DNA from: Streptomyces pseudovenezuelae
GTDB taxonomy: Bacteria; Actinomycetota; Actinomycetes; Streptomycetales; Streptomycetaceae
NCBI RefSeq assembly: GCF_029892565.1
Contig: NZ_JARXVH010000014.1
Coordinates: 124,001 to 188,000 of the forward strand
Reading direction: 5' to 3'
DNA: 64,000 nt
A model generated the notes under the pieces. It saw only the letters and a list, made by a program, of their open reading frames with translations. It had not been told where the DNA came from and did no database searches. Shown in pieces: positions 18,201 to 25,657 of this stretch; position 1 is the first letter of the stretch, and every line of letters begins with the position of its first letter. The position numbers and the translations under genes were made by a program.

Positions 18201-18298
18201 TTGCCGGTGACGGCCTGGGGCGCGTGTTCCGTGCTCCCTGTGGAGGCCGCCTGCTTGCCTGTGCGACGAGGCCGCGTCTTCTGCACCGGTGCTCGCAT
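15242..18298 (-). CDS. cvnA: Conservon sensor histidine-kinase-like protein (CvnA)
   Basis: About 1018 residues from the chosen ATG at 18298. An N-terminal span (about 39-60, after a basic start), a nitrate-sensor-like (NIT) extracytoplasmic domain, a second span (about 350-370), HAMP, a helical block containing FKLDHFATVMRRHSENLLVLAG, and an ATPase domain with ELMENATSFSPP and VQDEGIGM. After this comes a 350-residue low-complexity tail with ten 9-residue Ala/Pro/Ser repeats (15638-15907) and a Pro/Glu-rich segment ending in EEASS. The typical His phosphoacceptor context is altered, as in other CvnA proteins. In-frame starts exist upstream (to 18502), but the 18298 ATG gives a conserved-looking basic N-terminus. 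Confidence 0.88.
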   Translation of the reverse strand: MRAPVQKTRPRRTGKQAASTGSTEHAPQAVTGNGRPTHVRNRLIVAVAVVAAAVAGAGAPSVVAASGQLSDSQDLVTFAEQTQDALALAHSLADERDEVTSYVAAGRPKSKAPSEDSGSRVDRQVEDLRADTDLPADLRSDLDGIATLRRAALTGQSSALEAHNAYSAAITELHRLAEELAERMPTRASSGGYALAELDSAVQQAAAARGLLLAALNVPRSTQSVISPVTGLPTTTTTSSAADAKTRDALSAAAQQARLRSDSALADFRDTAPKTARESYDSTVTGAEVNSAEKYLASLTDQPTLTDAELSTSVKKTDAALSARVDLMRGAESALYERRSKELAQLRDDDVTALEIRIAALGALVLLTIGIATAMARTLTRPLSVLRRGSARLAQAENPAAEEPVTFTGRNDEFAQVVRSVNALHAHAVAHHERVTTLESDRKHLVGQRQRMADAREELRTEVADSAAQLERLRASIGGTFVNLALRTLGLVERQLTVIESLEEREQDPDRLSTLFKLDHFATVMRRHSENLLVLAGTEHVQQSAVPVPLVDVVRAAVSEIERYERVRIAALPPHAHVAGFAADDLSHLLAELMENATSFSPPDRPVEVSGWLLESGEVMLSVQDEGIGMAADRMTRLNTRLAEFDPGSPYDQEGEDGLGLGLYVVARLAHRHGTRVQLREQKQGGVAAVVVVPSPLLASAPTAAVPATASSSSSPVPGGTHTFSLPGADAEANSNVLHARPKPGDLLVALAEKAMEHAETDTEPQPTTEPGPRAESPSEMTMELLVPTPTPESPAAPASPSTAAAPTDPSAAAAPTDPSAAAAPTDPSAAAAPASPSAAAAPASPSSAAALASPSSAGAPANSLSAAAPAHPSSGAAPAYPSAADGESAPQGPPAPDNESRTGGAGGNNPAEGEAEADHTRTPDGPGPDDEDPVTAKGLPKRTPKITVPTQTPRQRNTGVDAEALRRRLGGFRQGAQAGHRDVQAEIAEQTGQTQQPASGSPTSEEATGGTVEEASS
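15638..15907 (-). repeat. Ten tandem 27-bp repeats inside cvnA
   Basis: The units encode a 9-residue motif of the form PxxPSAAAA. From 5' to 3' on the coding strand, they read PASPSTAAA, PTDPSAAAA three times, PASPSAAAA, PASPSSAAA, LASPSSAGA, PANSLSAAA, PAHPSSGAA and PAYPSAADG. The central three PTDPSAAAA units are almost identical in DNA, indicating recent slippage or recombination; outer units have diverged. The tract is probably length-variable between strains and forms an extended flexible linker. Confidence 0.9.
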
Positions 18299-18702
18299 TC
18301 CTGACTCGTGATACCCAAGGGCCGGGTGACGTCCCGTCACTTCCCGCCGACTGTGCGTACACCCTCCCCCATGCTCCCGGCATAGCGAGCGCAGGGGGTG
18401 CCCCCACCGGTCCCCGACCCTCCCAGTGCCGGTGGGCGGTGGCCGCGCATCACCGGACCCGCCACCCGAAGGAGTGAACATCGGAGGGGAGTTGGCGGGC
18501 AAGTTCCTCCGGCACCTCGGACGGCCGCCTCCGGCGGGCCGGTTGGACGTCTGCGGCGGGCGGTGGCACTATGTGCCGCCACGCGTTCCGGGAGCCTCGG
18601 ATTCCACCTCAAATCTGGCGCCTGACCTGCGCGGGTGTGTCAACTCGGCCCCCTGTGCCAGCCTTTGGTGAAGCCTGTGAAGACGTCGTGCAGACTGGCC
18701 GG
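18299..18702. other. Divergent intergenic region between cvnA and the PP2C-like gene
   Basis: This 404-bp gap holds no credible gene. It contains an inverted repeat CCCACCGG (18403-18410) / CCGGTGGG (18429-18436), and the CCCATGCTCCCGGCATAGCG stretch near 18369 that resembles short elements common between Streptomyces genes. No clear promoter hexamers were picked out. Two short reading frames within it lack ribosome sites. Confidence 0.5.
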
Positions 18703-19488
18703 ATGCGTACGGAACTTGTATCGGAACCCGGCGATCAGGCCCGCCCCAACGAGGACTTCGCGAGCGTCACGCTGCCCGCTTCCGGCCAGGGCGGCGCACT
18801 CGTCGTCCTGGACGGGGTGACCCCGCCCAAGGACGGCACGGGGTGTCTGCATTCCGTCCCCTGGTTCACGGCCCGGCTGGGCGGCGCGCTGACCGAACTG
18901 ACCGTTTCCCGCCCGGATGTTCCGCTCACCGAGGCCCTGTCCCGCGCGATCACCCGCACGGCGGCGGCCCACGCGGACACCTGTGACCTTTCTCACCCAC
19001 GCACCCCACAGGCCACAGTGGTCGTCGCCCGCTGGTCGGCGGAGTCGGTCGAGTACCTGGTCCTGTCGGACTCGGCCCTCCTGGTCGAGTCCCCGACGGG
19101 CTCGGTCACCCCGCTCCTCGACGACCGCATCGCCCGTCTCCCCCGCTCCGCCCTGGCCACGGACGCCCTCGTGGACTCCGCGGTCCGCAACAAGGAGGGC
19201 GGCTTCTTCACCGCGGCCACGGATCCCTCGGTGGCGGAGCGCGCGGTGACGGGCGTACTGCCCCGCGCGGAGGTCCGCACCCTGTGCGCCCTGACCGACG
19301 GGGCGACCCGCTGGGTGGAGAAGTTCCACGAGGGCGACTGGGAGGACTGCTTCAGGTTCGTGCGCAAGGAGGGCTCGGCGGCGCTGGTCGCCCGGGTGCG
19401 GGAGCTGGAGGTCGCGGACACCGAGCGGGTGTTCCTGCGGCGGAGCAAACCGCATGACGACGCGACGGTGGTGTTCGCGGAGCTGTGA
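18703..19488 (+). CDS. PP2C-like serine/threonine phosphatase-fold protein
   Basis: A 261-residue protein with the metal-phosphatase (PPM) fold outline: PGDQARPNEDFAS at residues about 9-20, LVVLDGVT at about 32-39, a central ATVVVARW, YLVLSDSALLV strand pattern, LCALTDGATRWVEK and C-terminal KPHDDATVVFAEL. The canonical PPM motifs (RxxNEDxxx, DGxG, DGxxD, DDxT) are present but degenerate: DGVT replaces DGMGG and the aspartates near DGAT are followed by W. It may be a weakly active or pseudo-phosphatase. It is divergent from cvnA. The start at 18703 is supported by the globular domain beginning at once. Confidence 0.8.
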   Translation: MRTELVSEPGDQARPNEDFASVTLPASGQGGALVVLDGVTPPKDGTGCLHSVPWFTARLGGALTELTVSRPDVPLTEALSRAITRTAAAHADTCDLSHPRTPQATVVVARWSAESVEYLVLSDSALLVESPTGSVTPLLDDRIARLPRSALATDALVDSAVRNKEGGFFTAATDPSVAERAVTGVLPRAEVRTLCALTDGATRWVEKFHEGDWEDCFRFVRKEGSAALVARVRELEVADTERVFLRRSKPHDDATVVFAEL

Positions 19489-19561
19489 GGGCGGCGCGCG
19501 GGCCGGGGTGGTTCATGGGGGCGGCGGACCCCGAGCCACCGGACCGGCTCGCTCCGCCTGC

Positions 19562-20119
19562 CTACTTCCCCATGCCCCGGTTCAACTGCGCCAGCAGCCG
19601 CGCCAGTTCCGAGACCTCCCGGCGGTCCCAGTGGGCGAGCTGGCTGACGTACCGGGCGCGGCGGGCGTCGCGGACCTTGGCGACTCGGCCGCGGCCCTCC
19701 TCGGTGAGGTGGACCAGCCAGGCGCGGCCGTCGGCGGGGTCGGGTTCGCGGGCGATGAGGCCGAGTTCCTCCAGGGCGCGCAGCTGGCGGGACATGGTGG
19801 CCTTGCCGACGCCGATGTAGGCCGCCAGCTCGGTCGCCCGCTGCCGGCCGTGCTCGTCGAGGCGTACGAGGAGGCCGTACGCGGCGGTCTCCAGGTCGGG
19901 GTGGACCTCGCGGGCCATCTCGCCCTGGCTGGCGCGGGCGCGCCGGAGCAGGACCGTCAGTTCGCGCTCCAGGGACAGGTACTCCTGGTCCGCACCGCTC
20001 GGCGCGGGAAGGTGCCCCTGATCCGCGCCGGTCGACGCGGAAAGGGATCCCTTGTCCGCAACGCTCGGCGCCGCCTGCGCTTCCGCGCGGCGTTCGTCAC
20101 CGTCTCCGCCTTCGTACAC
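19562..20119 (-). CDS. MarR-family transcriptional regulator
   Basis: A 185-residue regulator. The winged-helix MarR core is clear: RATELAAYIGVGKATMSRQLRALEELGLIAREPDPADGRAWLVHLTEEGRGRVAKVRDARRAR. A 45-residue N-terminal extension contains two degenerate repeats (GADQGHLPAPS / GADQEYLS) before the LERELTVLLRRARASQGEM helix. The GTG at 20119 is chosen because a GAGGCAGGGG ribosome site lies just upstream; a start nearer the MarR core is possible. It is convergent with the PP2C-like gene and divergent from the GH25 lysozyme gene. Confidence 0.85.
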   Translation of the reverse strand: MYEGGDGDERRAEAQAAPSVADKGSLSASTGADQGHLPAPSGADQEYLSLERELTVLLRRARASQGEMAREVHPDLETAAYGLLVRLDEHGRQRATELAAYIGVGKATMSRQLRALEELGLIAREPDPADGRAWLVHLTEEGRGRVAKVRDARRARYVSQLAHWDRREVSELARLLAQLNRGMGK

Positions 20120-20357
20120 GTCAGCCCCTGCCTCGTTTTCCCTGTTCTCCGGTTCGACGGTTTCCCGGCCCTGAAAGTTTCCGCCGAACGCCGTCGTCGC
20201 CGCAGCTCGGCAAGTATTTCGCAGGGCTAGACCAACGGCAGCCTCTGGCCCCTCTTCCCACCCGCTCGTCCACCTGCGTAGCGTCTCTACCAGACCTTTA
20301 CTGGCATGCCCACGCCAGCGAAGGCCGCTCCCCCCACCGAGCCTTCGGAGGCACGCC

Positions 20358-21176
20358 ATGCCCGTGCACAGACCCGGATCGGTCCGCCCCCGGCACCTCT
20401 TCCTCGCCGGACTCCTGCTCGCCGCCCTCACTCTCGTCCTCGCCGTCCCGGCCTCCGCCGCCGACACGCCCGCCCGGGGCTCCGCCCGTATGGGCATCGG
20501 CGTCCTCGCCCACGACGGCAGCGCCGGTACGCCCGTCCCCGGCGACGCCACCCAGACCGAGGGCGTCGACGTCTCCGGCTACCAGGGCAACGTCGCCTGG
20601 TCGACCCTGTGGAGCAGCGGGGTCAGGTGGGCCTACAGCAAGGCGACGGAGGGCACGTACTACACCAACCCGTACTTCGCCCAGCAGTACAACGGCTCCT
20701 ACAACGTCGGCATGATCCGCGGCGCGTACCACTTCGCCACCCCCGACACCACCAGCGGCGCCACCCAGGCCAACTACTTCGCCGACCACGGCGGCGCCTG
20801 GTCCCGGGACGGCAAGACCCTCCCCGGCGTCCTCGACATCGAGTGGAACCCCTACGGCGCGGCCTGCTACGGCAAGTCGACCAGCGCGATGGTCAGTTGG
20901 ATCGCCGACTTCCTGAACACCTACAAGGCCCGCACGGGCCGCGACGCCGTCATCTACACGGCGACCAGCTGGTGGACCCAGTGCACCGGCAACTACGCCG
21001 GTTTCGCGACCGCCAACCCGCTGTGGATCGCGCGGTACGCCACGGACCCGGGGACGCTGCCGGCCGGGTGGAGCTTCTACACGATGTGGCAGTACACCTC
21101 GTCCGGACCGATCGTCGGCGACCACGACAAGTTCAACGGGGCGCTGGACCGGGTGGTGGCGCTCGCCAACGGCTGA
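20358..21176 (+). CDS. Secreted GH25 lysozyme (cellosyl-type muramidase)
   Basis: A 272-residue N,O-diacetylmuramidase. Residues 1-34 are a signal peptide ending in ASAAD. The GH25 domain starts with TEGVDVSGYQGNVAW and has the catalytic DxE pair in GVLDIEWNP (about Asp161 and Glu163 of the precursor), FATPDT, and the terminal AGWSFYTMWQYTSSG. The mature enzyme length, about 238 residues, fits GH25. Mature enzyme would cleave the MurNAc-GlcNAc bond. A GGAGGC ribosome site precedes the ATG. It ends before a terminator shared with lon. Confidence 0.93.
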   Translation: MPVHRPGSVRPRHLFLAGLLLAALTLVLAVPASAADTPARGSARMGIGVLAHDGSAGTPVPGDATQTEGVDVSGYQGNVAWSTLWSSGVRWAYSKATEGTYYTNPYFAQQYNGSYNVGMIRGAYHFATPDTTSGATQANYFADHGGAWSRDGKTLPGVLDIEWNPYGAACYGKSTSAMVSWIADFLNTYKARTGRDAVIYTATSWWTQCTGNYAGFATANPLWIARYATDPGTLPAGWSFYTMWQYTSSGPIVGDHDKFNGALDRVVALANG

Positions 21177-21177
21177 C

Positions 21178-21214
21178 GTACACAGGACACAGGACACAGG
21201 CCACAGGACACAGA
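21178..21214. repeat. Short tandem ACAGGAC-type repeat
   Basis: Four to five imperfect copies of the 7-mer CACAGGA/ACAGGAC run between the GH25 stop and the terminator. This is a simple repeat with likely copy-number variability; no coding role. Confidence 0.7.
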
Positions 21215-21240
21215 ACGCAGGGCACGAAGAAGGGCGTAGG

Positions 21241-21278
21241 AAAAAGGCCCAAGCCTCCCTCACGGGACTTGGGCCTTC
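21241..21278. terminator. Bidirectional terminator between GH25 and lon
   Basis: GGCCCAAG (21246-21253) pairs with CTTGGGCC (21268-21275) around a loop that itself pairs as TCCC/GGGA. A run of A residues precedes and a short T run follows, so it can stop transcription from both convergent genes. Confidence 0.8.
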
Positions 21279-21297
21279 CCCTATCCGATGGCGTCCG

Positions 21298-23718
21298 TCA
21301 CGCCGCCACCGGAACCTCCGACTCCGTCTCCGCGCCGTTGGTGGCCGGCGACAGGGCCAGTTCCAGGACCTGGCGGACGTCGGTCACGGCGTGGACGTCG
21401 AGCTTGTCCAGGACCTCCGCGGGGACGTCGTCCAGGTCGGGTTCGTTGCGCTTGGGGATGATGACGGTGGTGACGCCCGCCCGGTGCGCGGCCAGCAGCT
21501 TCTGCTTGACACCGCCGATCGGGAGCACCCGGCCGGTCAGCGAGACCTCGCCCGTCATGGCCACGTCCGTGCGGACAAGGCGTCCGGACAGGAGCGACGC
21601 CAGTGCCGTCGTCATGGTGACGCCGGCGCTCGGGCCGTCCTTGGGGACCGCGCCCGCCGGGAAGTGGATGTGGACGCCGCGGTCCTTCAGGTCCGCGACC
21701 GGCAGTTCCAGTTCGGCTCCGTGCGAGCGCAGGAAGGACAGGGCGATCTGCGCCGACTCCTTCATCACGTCGCCCAGCTGACCGGTGAGGGTCAGACCCG
21801 CCGCGCCCGTCTCCGGGTCGGCGAGGGACGCCTCGACGAACAGGACGTCTCCGCCGGCTCCGGTGACCGCGAGACCGGTGGCGACACCCGGGACCGCCGT
21901 ACGGCGCTCGGCCGGGTCCTGCGCCGACTCCGGGACGTGGTGCGGGCGGCCGATCAGGGCGCGCAGGTCCTCGTCCGTGACGGTGAACGGCAGCTTCCGC
22001 TCGCCGAGTTCGTGCTGCGCCGCGACCTTGCGGAGCAGCCGTGCGATGGAGCGCTCCAGGGTGCGGACGCCCGCCTCGCGCGTGTACTCGCCGGAGAGCT
22101 TGCGCAGGGCGCTCTCGTCGATGACCACCTCGTCGGTGTTCAGACCGGCCCGCTCCAGCTGGCGCGGGAGCAGGTGGTCGCGGGCGATGACGACCTTCTC
22201 GTCCTCGGTGTAGCCGTCCAGGCGGACCAGTTCCATCCGGTCCAGGAGGGCCTCCGGGATGGCTTCGAGCACGTTGGCCGTCGCCAGGAAGACCACGTCA
22301 CTCAGGTCGAGCTCGACCTCCAGGTAGTGGTCGCGGAAGGTGTGGTTCTGCGCCGGGTCCAAGACCTCCAGGAGGGCCGCCGCCGGGTCGCCGCGGAAGT
22401 CCGAGCCGACCTTGTCGATCTCGTCCAGCAGGACGACCGGGTTCATCGAACCGGCCTCCTTGATCGCACGGACGATCCGGCCGGGCAGCGCGCCGACGTA
22501 CGTACGCCGGTGACCGCGGACCTCCGCCTCGTCGCGGACGCCGCCGAGGGCGACGCGGACGAACTTGCGGCCCATGGCGTGCGCGACGGACTCACCGAGC
22601 GAGGTCTTGCCGACGCCGGGCGGGCCGACGAGGGCCAGGACGGCACCGCCGCGCCGGCCGCCGATGACGCCCAGGCCGCGGTCGGTACGGCGCTTGCGCA
22701 CCGCCAGGTACTCGGTGATCCGCTCCTTCACGTCCTCCAGGCCGGAGTGCTCGGCGTCCAGGACGGCCTTGGCGCCCTTGATGTCGTACACGTCCTCGGT
22801 GCGGGAGTTCCACGGGAGTTCGAGGACCGTGTCCAGCCAGGTGCGGATCCAGGAGCCCTCGGGCGACTGGTCGCTGGACCGCTCCAGCTTCTCGACCTCC
22901 TTGAGCGCGGCCTCACGGACCTTCTCGGGCAGGTCGGCGGCCTCCACGCGGGTGCGGTAGTCGTCGGACTCCTCACCCTCCTGCTCACCGTTCAGATCGC
23001 GCAGCTCCTTGCGGACCGCCTCCAGCTGGCGGCGGAGCAGGAACTCGCGCTGCTGCTTGTCGACGCCCTCCTGGACGTCCTTCGCGATCGTCTCGGCCAC
23101 GTCCTGCTCGGCGAGGTGGTCGCGCAGCTGCTGGGTGGCGAGCTTGAGACGGGCGATCGGGTCGCTGGTCTCCAGCAGCTCGATCTTCTGGTCGGTGGTG
23201 AGGAACGGCGAGTAACCGGAGTTGTCGGCGAGCTGGCCCACGTCGTCGATGGCCTGCACGCGGTCCACGACCTGCCAGGCGGCGCGCTTGCGCAGCCAGG
23301 CGGTGGCGAGGGCCTTGTACTCCTTGACAAGTTCGGTGATGTGGCCCGGCAGCGGCTCGGGCACGGTCTCCTCGATCCGGGTGCCCTCGACCCACAGGGC
23401 GGCACCCGGTCCGGTGGTGCCGGCGCCGATCCGTACCCGGTCGCGAGCGCGGATCAGGGCACCCGGGTCGCCGTCGGCCAGCCGGCCGACCTGCTCCACG
23501 GTGCCGAGCACGCCGGTGCTCGGGTAGGTGCCGTCGATACGCGGGACCAGCAGGACCCGCGGCTTGCCCGGCTCGTTCCGGGCGGCGGCCTGCGCGGCCT
23601 CCACGGCGGCGCGTACATCGGTGTCGTTCAGGTCCAGCGGAACCACCATGCCGGGCAGCACGACCTCGCCGTCGAGCGGCAGCACGGGCAGGGTGAGCGG
23701 TGTGGACGTCGAAGCCAT
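21298..23718 (-). CDS. lon: ATP-dependent Lon protease
   Basis: About 806 residues. The N-terminal LON substrate-binding domain (about 1-200: LTLPVLPLDGEVVLPGMVVPLDL) is followed by the AAA+ domain with Walker A GPPGVGKTS (about 362-370), Walker B VVLLDEIDK (about 430) and a sensor region ATANVLEAIPEALLDRMELV. The C-terminal Ser/Lys protease domain has KDGPSAGVTM (Ser about 695) and IGGVKQKLLAAHRAG (Lys about 738). The ATG at 23718 has a GGGGAG ribosome site. A HAIR-like inverted repeat lies 23 bp upstream of the start, so heat-shock control by HspR is expected, as known for lon in S. lividans. Confidence 0.98.
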   Translation of the reverse strand: MASTSTPLTLPVLPLDGEVVLPGMVVPLDLNDTDVRAAVEAAQAAARNEPGKPRVLLVPRIDGTYPSTGVLGTVEQVGRLADGDPGALIRARDRVRIGAGTTGPGAALWVEGTRIEETVPEPLPGHITELVKEYKALATAWLRKRAAWQVVDRVQAIDDVGQLADNSGYSPFLTTDQKIELLETSDPIARLKLATQQLRDHLAEQDVAETIAKDVQEGVDKQQREFLLRRQLEAVRKELRDLNGEQEGEESDDYRTRVEAADLPEKVREAALKEVEKLERSSDQSPEGSWIRTWLDTVLELPWNSRTEDVYDIKGAKAVLDAEHSGLEDVKERITEYLAVRKRRTDRGLGVIGGRRGGAVLALVGPPGVGKTSLGESVAHAMGRKFVRVALGGVRDEAEVRGHRRTYVGALPGRIVRAIKEAGSMNPVVLLDEIDKVGSDFRGDPAAALLEVLDPAQNHTFRDHYLEVELDLSDVVFLATANVLEAIPEALLDRMELVRLDGYTEDEKVVIARDHLLPRQLERAGLNTDEVVIDESALRKLSGEYTREAGVRTLERSIARLLRKVAAQHELGERKLPFTVTDEDLRALIGRPHHVPESAQDPAERRTAVPGVATGLAVTGAGGDVLFVEASLADPETGAAGLTLTGQLGDVMKESAQIALSFLRSHGAELELPVADLKDRGVHIHFPAGAVPKDGPSAGVTMTTALASLLSGRLVRTDVAMTGEVSLTGRVLPIGGVKQKLLAAHRAGVTTVIIPKRNEPDLDDVPAEVLDKLDVHAVTDVRQVLELALSPATNGAETESEVPVAA

Positions 23719-23740
23719 GATCTCCCCTTCGGCATTCAAG

Positions 23741-23759
23741 TTGAGCTATGCCGACTCAA
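23741..23759 (-). promoter_or_regulatory. HAIR-like operator (HspR binding site) of lon
   Basis: On the lon strand it reads TTGAGT-N7-GCTCAA, that is, TTGAG-N9-CTCAA. The HspR HAIR consensus is CTTGAGT-N7-ACTCAAG. Arm spacing is exact, with mismatches only at the outer bases and one inner base. It lies 23-41 bp upstream of the lon start codon, a position suited to repression by the DnaK co-repressed HspR. Confidence 0.8.
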
Positions 23760-23831
23760 TGCGTGGCGCTTCGCGGATGTTCCCGGGTCGGCGTTCGCTG
23801 TGAGCAAACGGGCGTTGAGCTGGGCGTTTCT

Positions 23832-23900
23832 GGGAGCTGCCGCCCCCAGGCCCCCGCTTCGGCCCTGAAGGGGTCTTGTCCTCAAACGCCGGACGGGCTG
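23832..23900. repeat. Interspersed Streptomyces intergenic repeat, family B copy 1
   Basis: The segment contains CCGCCCCCAGGCCCCCGC and ends with a 22-bp block (23879-23900) including CAAACGCCGGACGGGCTG. The same 22-bp block occurs inverted at 38740-38761, also next to a GGGGGCGCAGCCCCC hairpin. These are Streptomyces-type extragenic repeats. Confidence 0.75.
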
Positions 23901-23989
23901 GATTTGTGCCGCCTGCATGGAAGGGGTGTCGCCGACGCCTGGGCTCGTAATAGTCTGTGCCTACTAGCAAGCCTTACCGGAGGGTGATC

Positions 23990-24631
23990 GTGAACGACCT
24001 CGTACGCGCCTGGGTGGACGGATGGGTTCTGTCTCGGGGGGCCGCGGTGCCCGTCGAGGAGCCGTGGGGATGGAGTGTCGACGTGGGGCAGGTCGAGCAG
24101 GTGTCGCGGAGGGTTCTGGGGGATACCGGCGACAACATCGAGGAGGCCGTCGTACGGAAGGTGGCGGACTCCGTGACGGGATACGGCGTCTGGCTGAAGG
24201 TGTTCGCGGATCCTGCGTTGGTACGGGGATGGCTGGGGCCGGGGTGGTGGATCGACCCGGAGGCCGGGTTCCTCATGTCGGTACCGCTGACCCGGGACGC
24301 ACCGCCGGCCGCGCCGGACGGTTACCGGCTGCGCGCCTGGACCCGCGGGCCCGTCACCCAGGCACTGGTCACGGCACCGGACGGCGCCCTCGCGGCGCGC
24401 GGGCAGGTCGGTGTCAGCGGGGCGACGGCCGTCGTGGACCGGGTGGAGACCGCCCCGGCCCACCGCCGCAAGGGCCTGGGGGGCCTCGTAGTACGCACCC
24501 TTCAGGCGACGGCGGCCGAACAAGGCGCCCAGACCGGCGTCCTCGCGGGCACCCCCGACGGACGAGCACTGTACGAATCCCTCGGCTGGACCACCGCCGC
24601 ACTCCTGACAAGCGCCAAGTTCACGGCTTAA
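23990..24631 (+). CDS. GNAT-family acetyltransferase
   Basis: A 213-residue protein. The C-terminal half is a GNAT fold: AVVDRVETAPAHRRKGLGGLVVRTLQATAAEQGAQTGVLAGTPDGRALYESLGW, with the acetyl-CoA pyrophosphate loop Q/RxxGxG/A as RRKGLGG. The N-terminal 95 residues (VRAWVDGWVLSRGAAVPVEEPWG) are a helix-rich extension. The GTG at 23990 follows GGAGGGTG. It is tandem with no partner; the substrate is unknown. The stop overlaps an interspersed repeat element. Confidence 0.88.
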   Translation: MNDLVRAWVDGWVLSRGAAVPVEEPWGWSVDVGQVEQVSRRVLGDTGDNIEEAVVRKVADSVTGYGVWLKVFADPALVRGWLGPGWWIDPEAGFLMSVPLTRDAPPAAPDGYRLRAWTRGPVTQALVTAPDGALAARGQVGVSGATAVVDRVETAPAHRRKGLGGLVVRTLQATAAEQGAQTGVLAGTPDGRALYESLGWTTAALLTSAKFTA

Positions 24632-24658
24632 GGGGCGCGGGGAACTGCGCGATCAGCC
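24631..24658. repeat. Interspersed Streptomyces intergenic element, copy 2
   Basis: Inverted relative to the copy at 5302-5330, with the core AGGGGCGCGGGGAACTGCGC shared exactly. It lies between the GNAT and rhomboid-like genes and supplies the TGA stop (24653-24655) of the latter, showing it has inserted or evolved at the gene boundary. Confidence 0.7.
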
Positions 24659-25477
24659 ACGACGCGCCGGCAGCCGCCCGACCACAGATCGCGGCAGCCC
24701 GGTGGAGCGCTCAGTAACCCGCCACCCGCGAACGACCGGCCACATCGCCACCCCTATGGCGAGCGAGAACACGTGCCCCCAGTTCGTCAGCGGATCCGTG
24801 AACGCGATCAGGTCCTCGATCAGCATTCCGCCGAACAGCACCAGCAACGGCCACCGCACCCACGGCGTCACCAGGCCGGCCAACGCCCCGACACACGCGG
24901 CGACGCCGAAGCTGATGCCGTAGTCCATCCGATGCAGCGAACTGTCGGGAAGGTGCCCGACCAGCACCGCGACCCCCACGGGAACCTCCGTCGCGAGGGT
25001 CGCCAGGACGTGCCCGAGCAGGAAGACGACCGCCGTACGCGCCCCGCCTATCCGCCGCTCCAGCGCGGTCAGCACGAGCAGGAAGAGGACGGCGTACGGC
25101 GTGGTGATCCCGCCCGCGATCCACAGCGCGCTGGTGAGCAGCACCAGCATCGGCGTCCGCACGAGGTGCGCCACGTCGGTGCTGGTGCCCTGGTGGAGGG
25201 CGTGCACGAGGGAGGGCGCGGCGTCGGCGACGAGCAGCGAGGTGAGGGCGAGGACGGCCGCGTAGCCGAAGGTGAACGGTGTGCCGGTGGGGGTGGGGAG
25301 CAGGCGCCGGACGCGGGGGATGCGGAGGGCCTTCGGCCGGGGAACGGATTCCGGTGCCGTTTCGACCGTCGCCGCGCCACAGCGCCCGCGCTGACGGGGC
25401 ATGCCGTCCAGCAGGCCGGAGGCATCCGGAAGGGGCGGGGCAGAGGGCTTCGCGTCGGCCGGTGCGGCGGGTTCCAC
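24653..25477 (-). CDS. Rhomboid-like membrane protein
   Basis: A 274-residue protein with a 55-residue Pro/Ala-rich cytoplasmic N-terminus and about 6 membrane spans. Rhomboid-like dyad motifs are present: YGISFGVAACVGALAG (Ser about 189) in one span and NWGHVFSLAIG (His about 235) in the last. They resemble the GxSx and HxxxxxG motifs of rhomboid intramembrane proteases, but flanking residues differ, so catalytic activity is unproven. The GTG at 25477 has AAGGAG 8 bases upstream; a GTG at 25501 is in frame but has no ribosome site. Oriented divergently from the methyltransferase-like gene. Confidence 0.75.
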   Translation of the reverse strand: MEPAAPADAKPSAPPLPDASGLLDGMPRQRGRCGAATVETAPESVPRPKALRIPRVRRLLPTPTGTPFTFGYAAVLALTSLLVADAAPSLVHALHQGTSTDVAHLVRTPMLVLLTSALWIAGGITTPYAVLFLLVLTALERRIGGARTAVVFLLGHVLATLATEVPVGVAVLVGHLPDSSLHRMDYGISFGVAACVGALAGLVTPWVRWPLLVLFGGMLIEDLIAFTDPLTNWGHVFSLAIGVAMWPVVRGWRVTERSTGLPRSVVGRLPARRG

Positions 25478-25657
25478 GGTGAGGCGCTCCTTCCGTTTCA
25501 CCCCAGCCTTCGACGCCCCGGGGGCCGCTGTCTATGACCGCCGCCACGCGAGAGGCGATTCACAGCAACCTCTCAAGCTTCCGGGGCGTCCGCCGGCCAC
25601 GGGTCGGCAACCGGTAATTCCCGTGGTCGTAAGGGCGAGTTCGTGGAGGATGGGCCG

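Noticed and set aside
21178..21214. CRISPR-like repeat cluster
   Set aside because: Units are 7 bp with no spacers, so it is a simple tandem repeat.
21391..23868. 825-residue plus-strand frame opposite lon
   Set aside because: Shadow of lon produced by GC-rich third positions; composition and motifs are those of an antisense frame.
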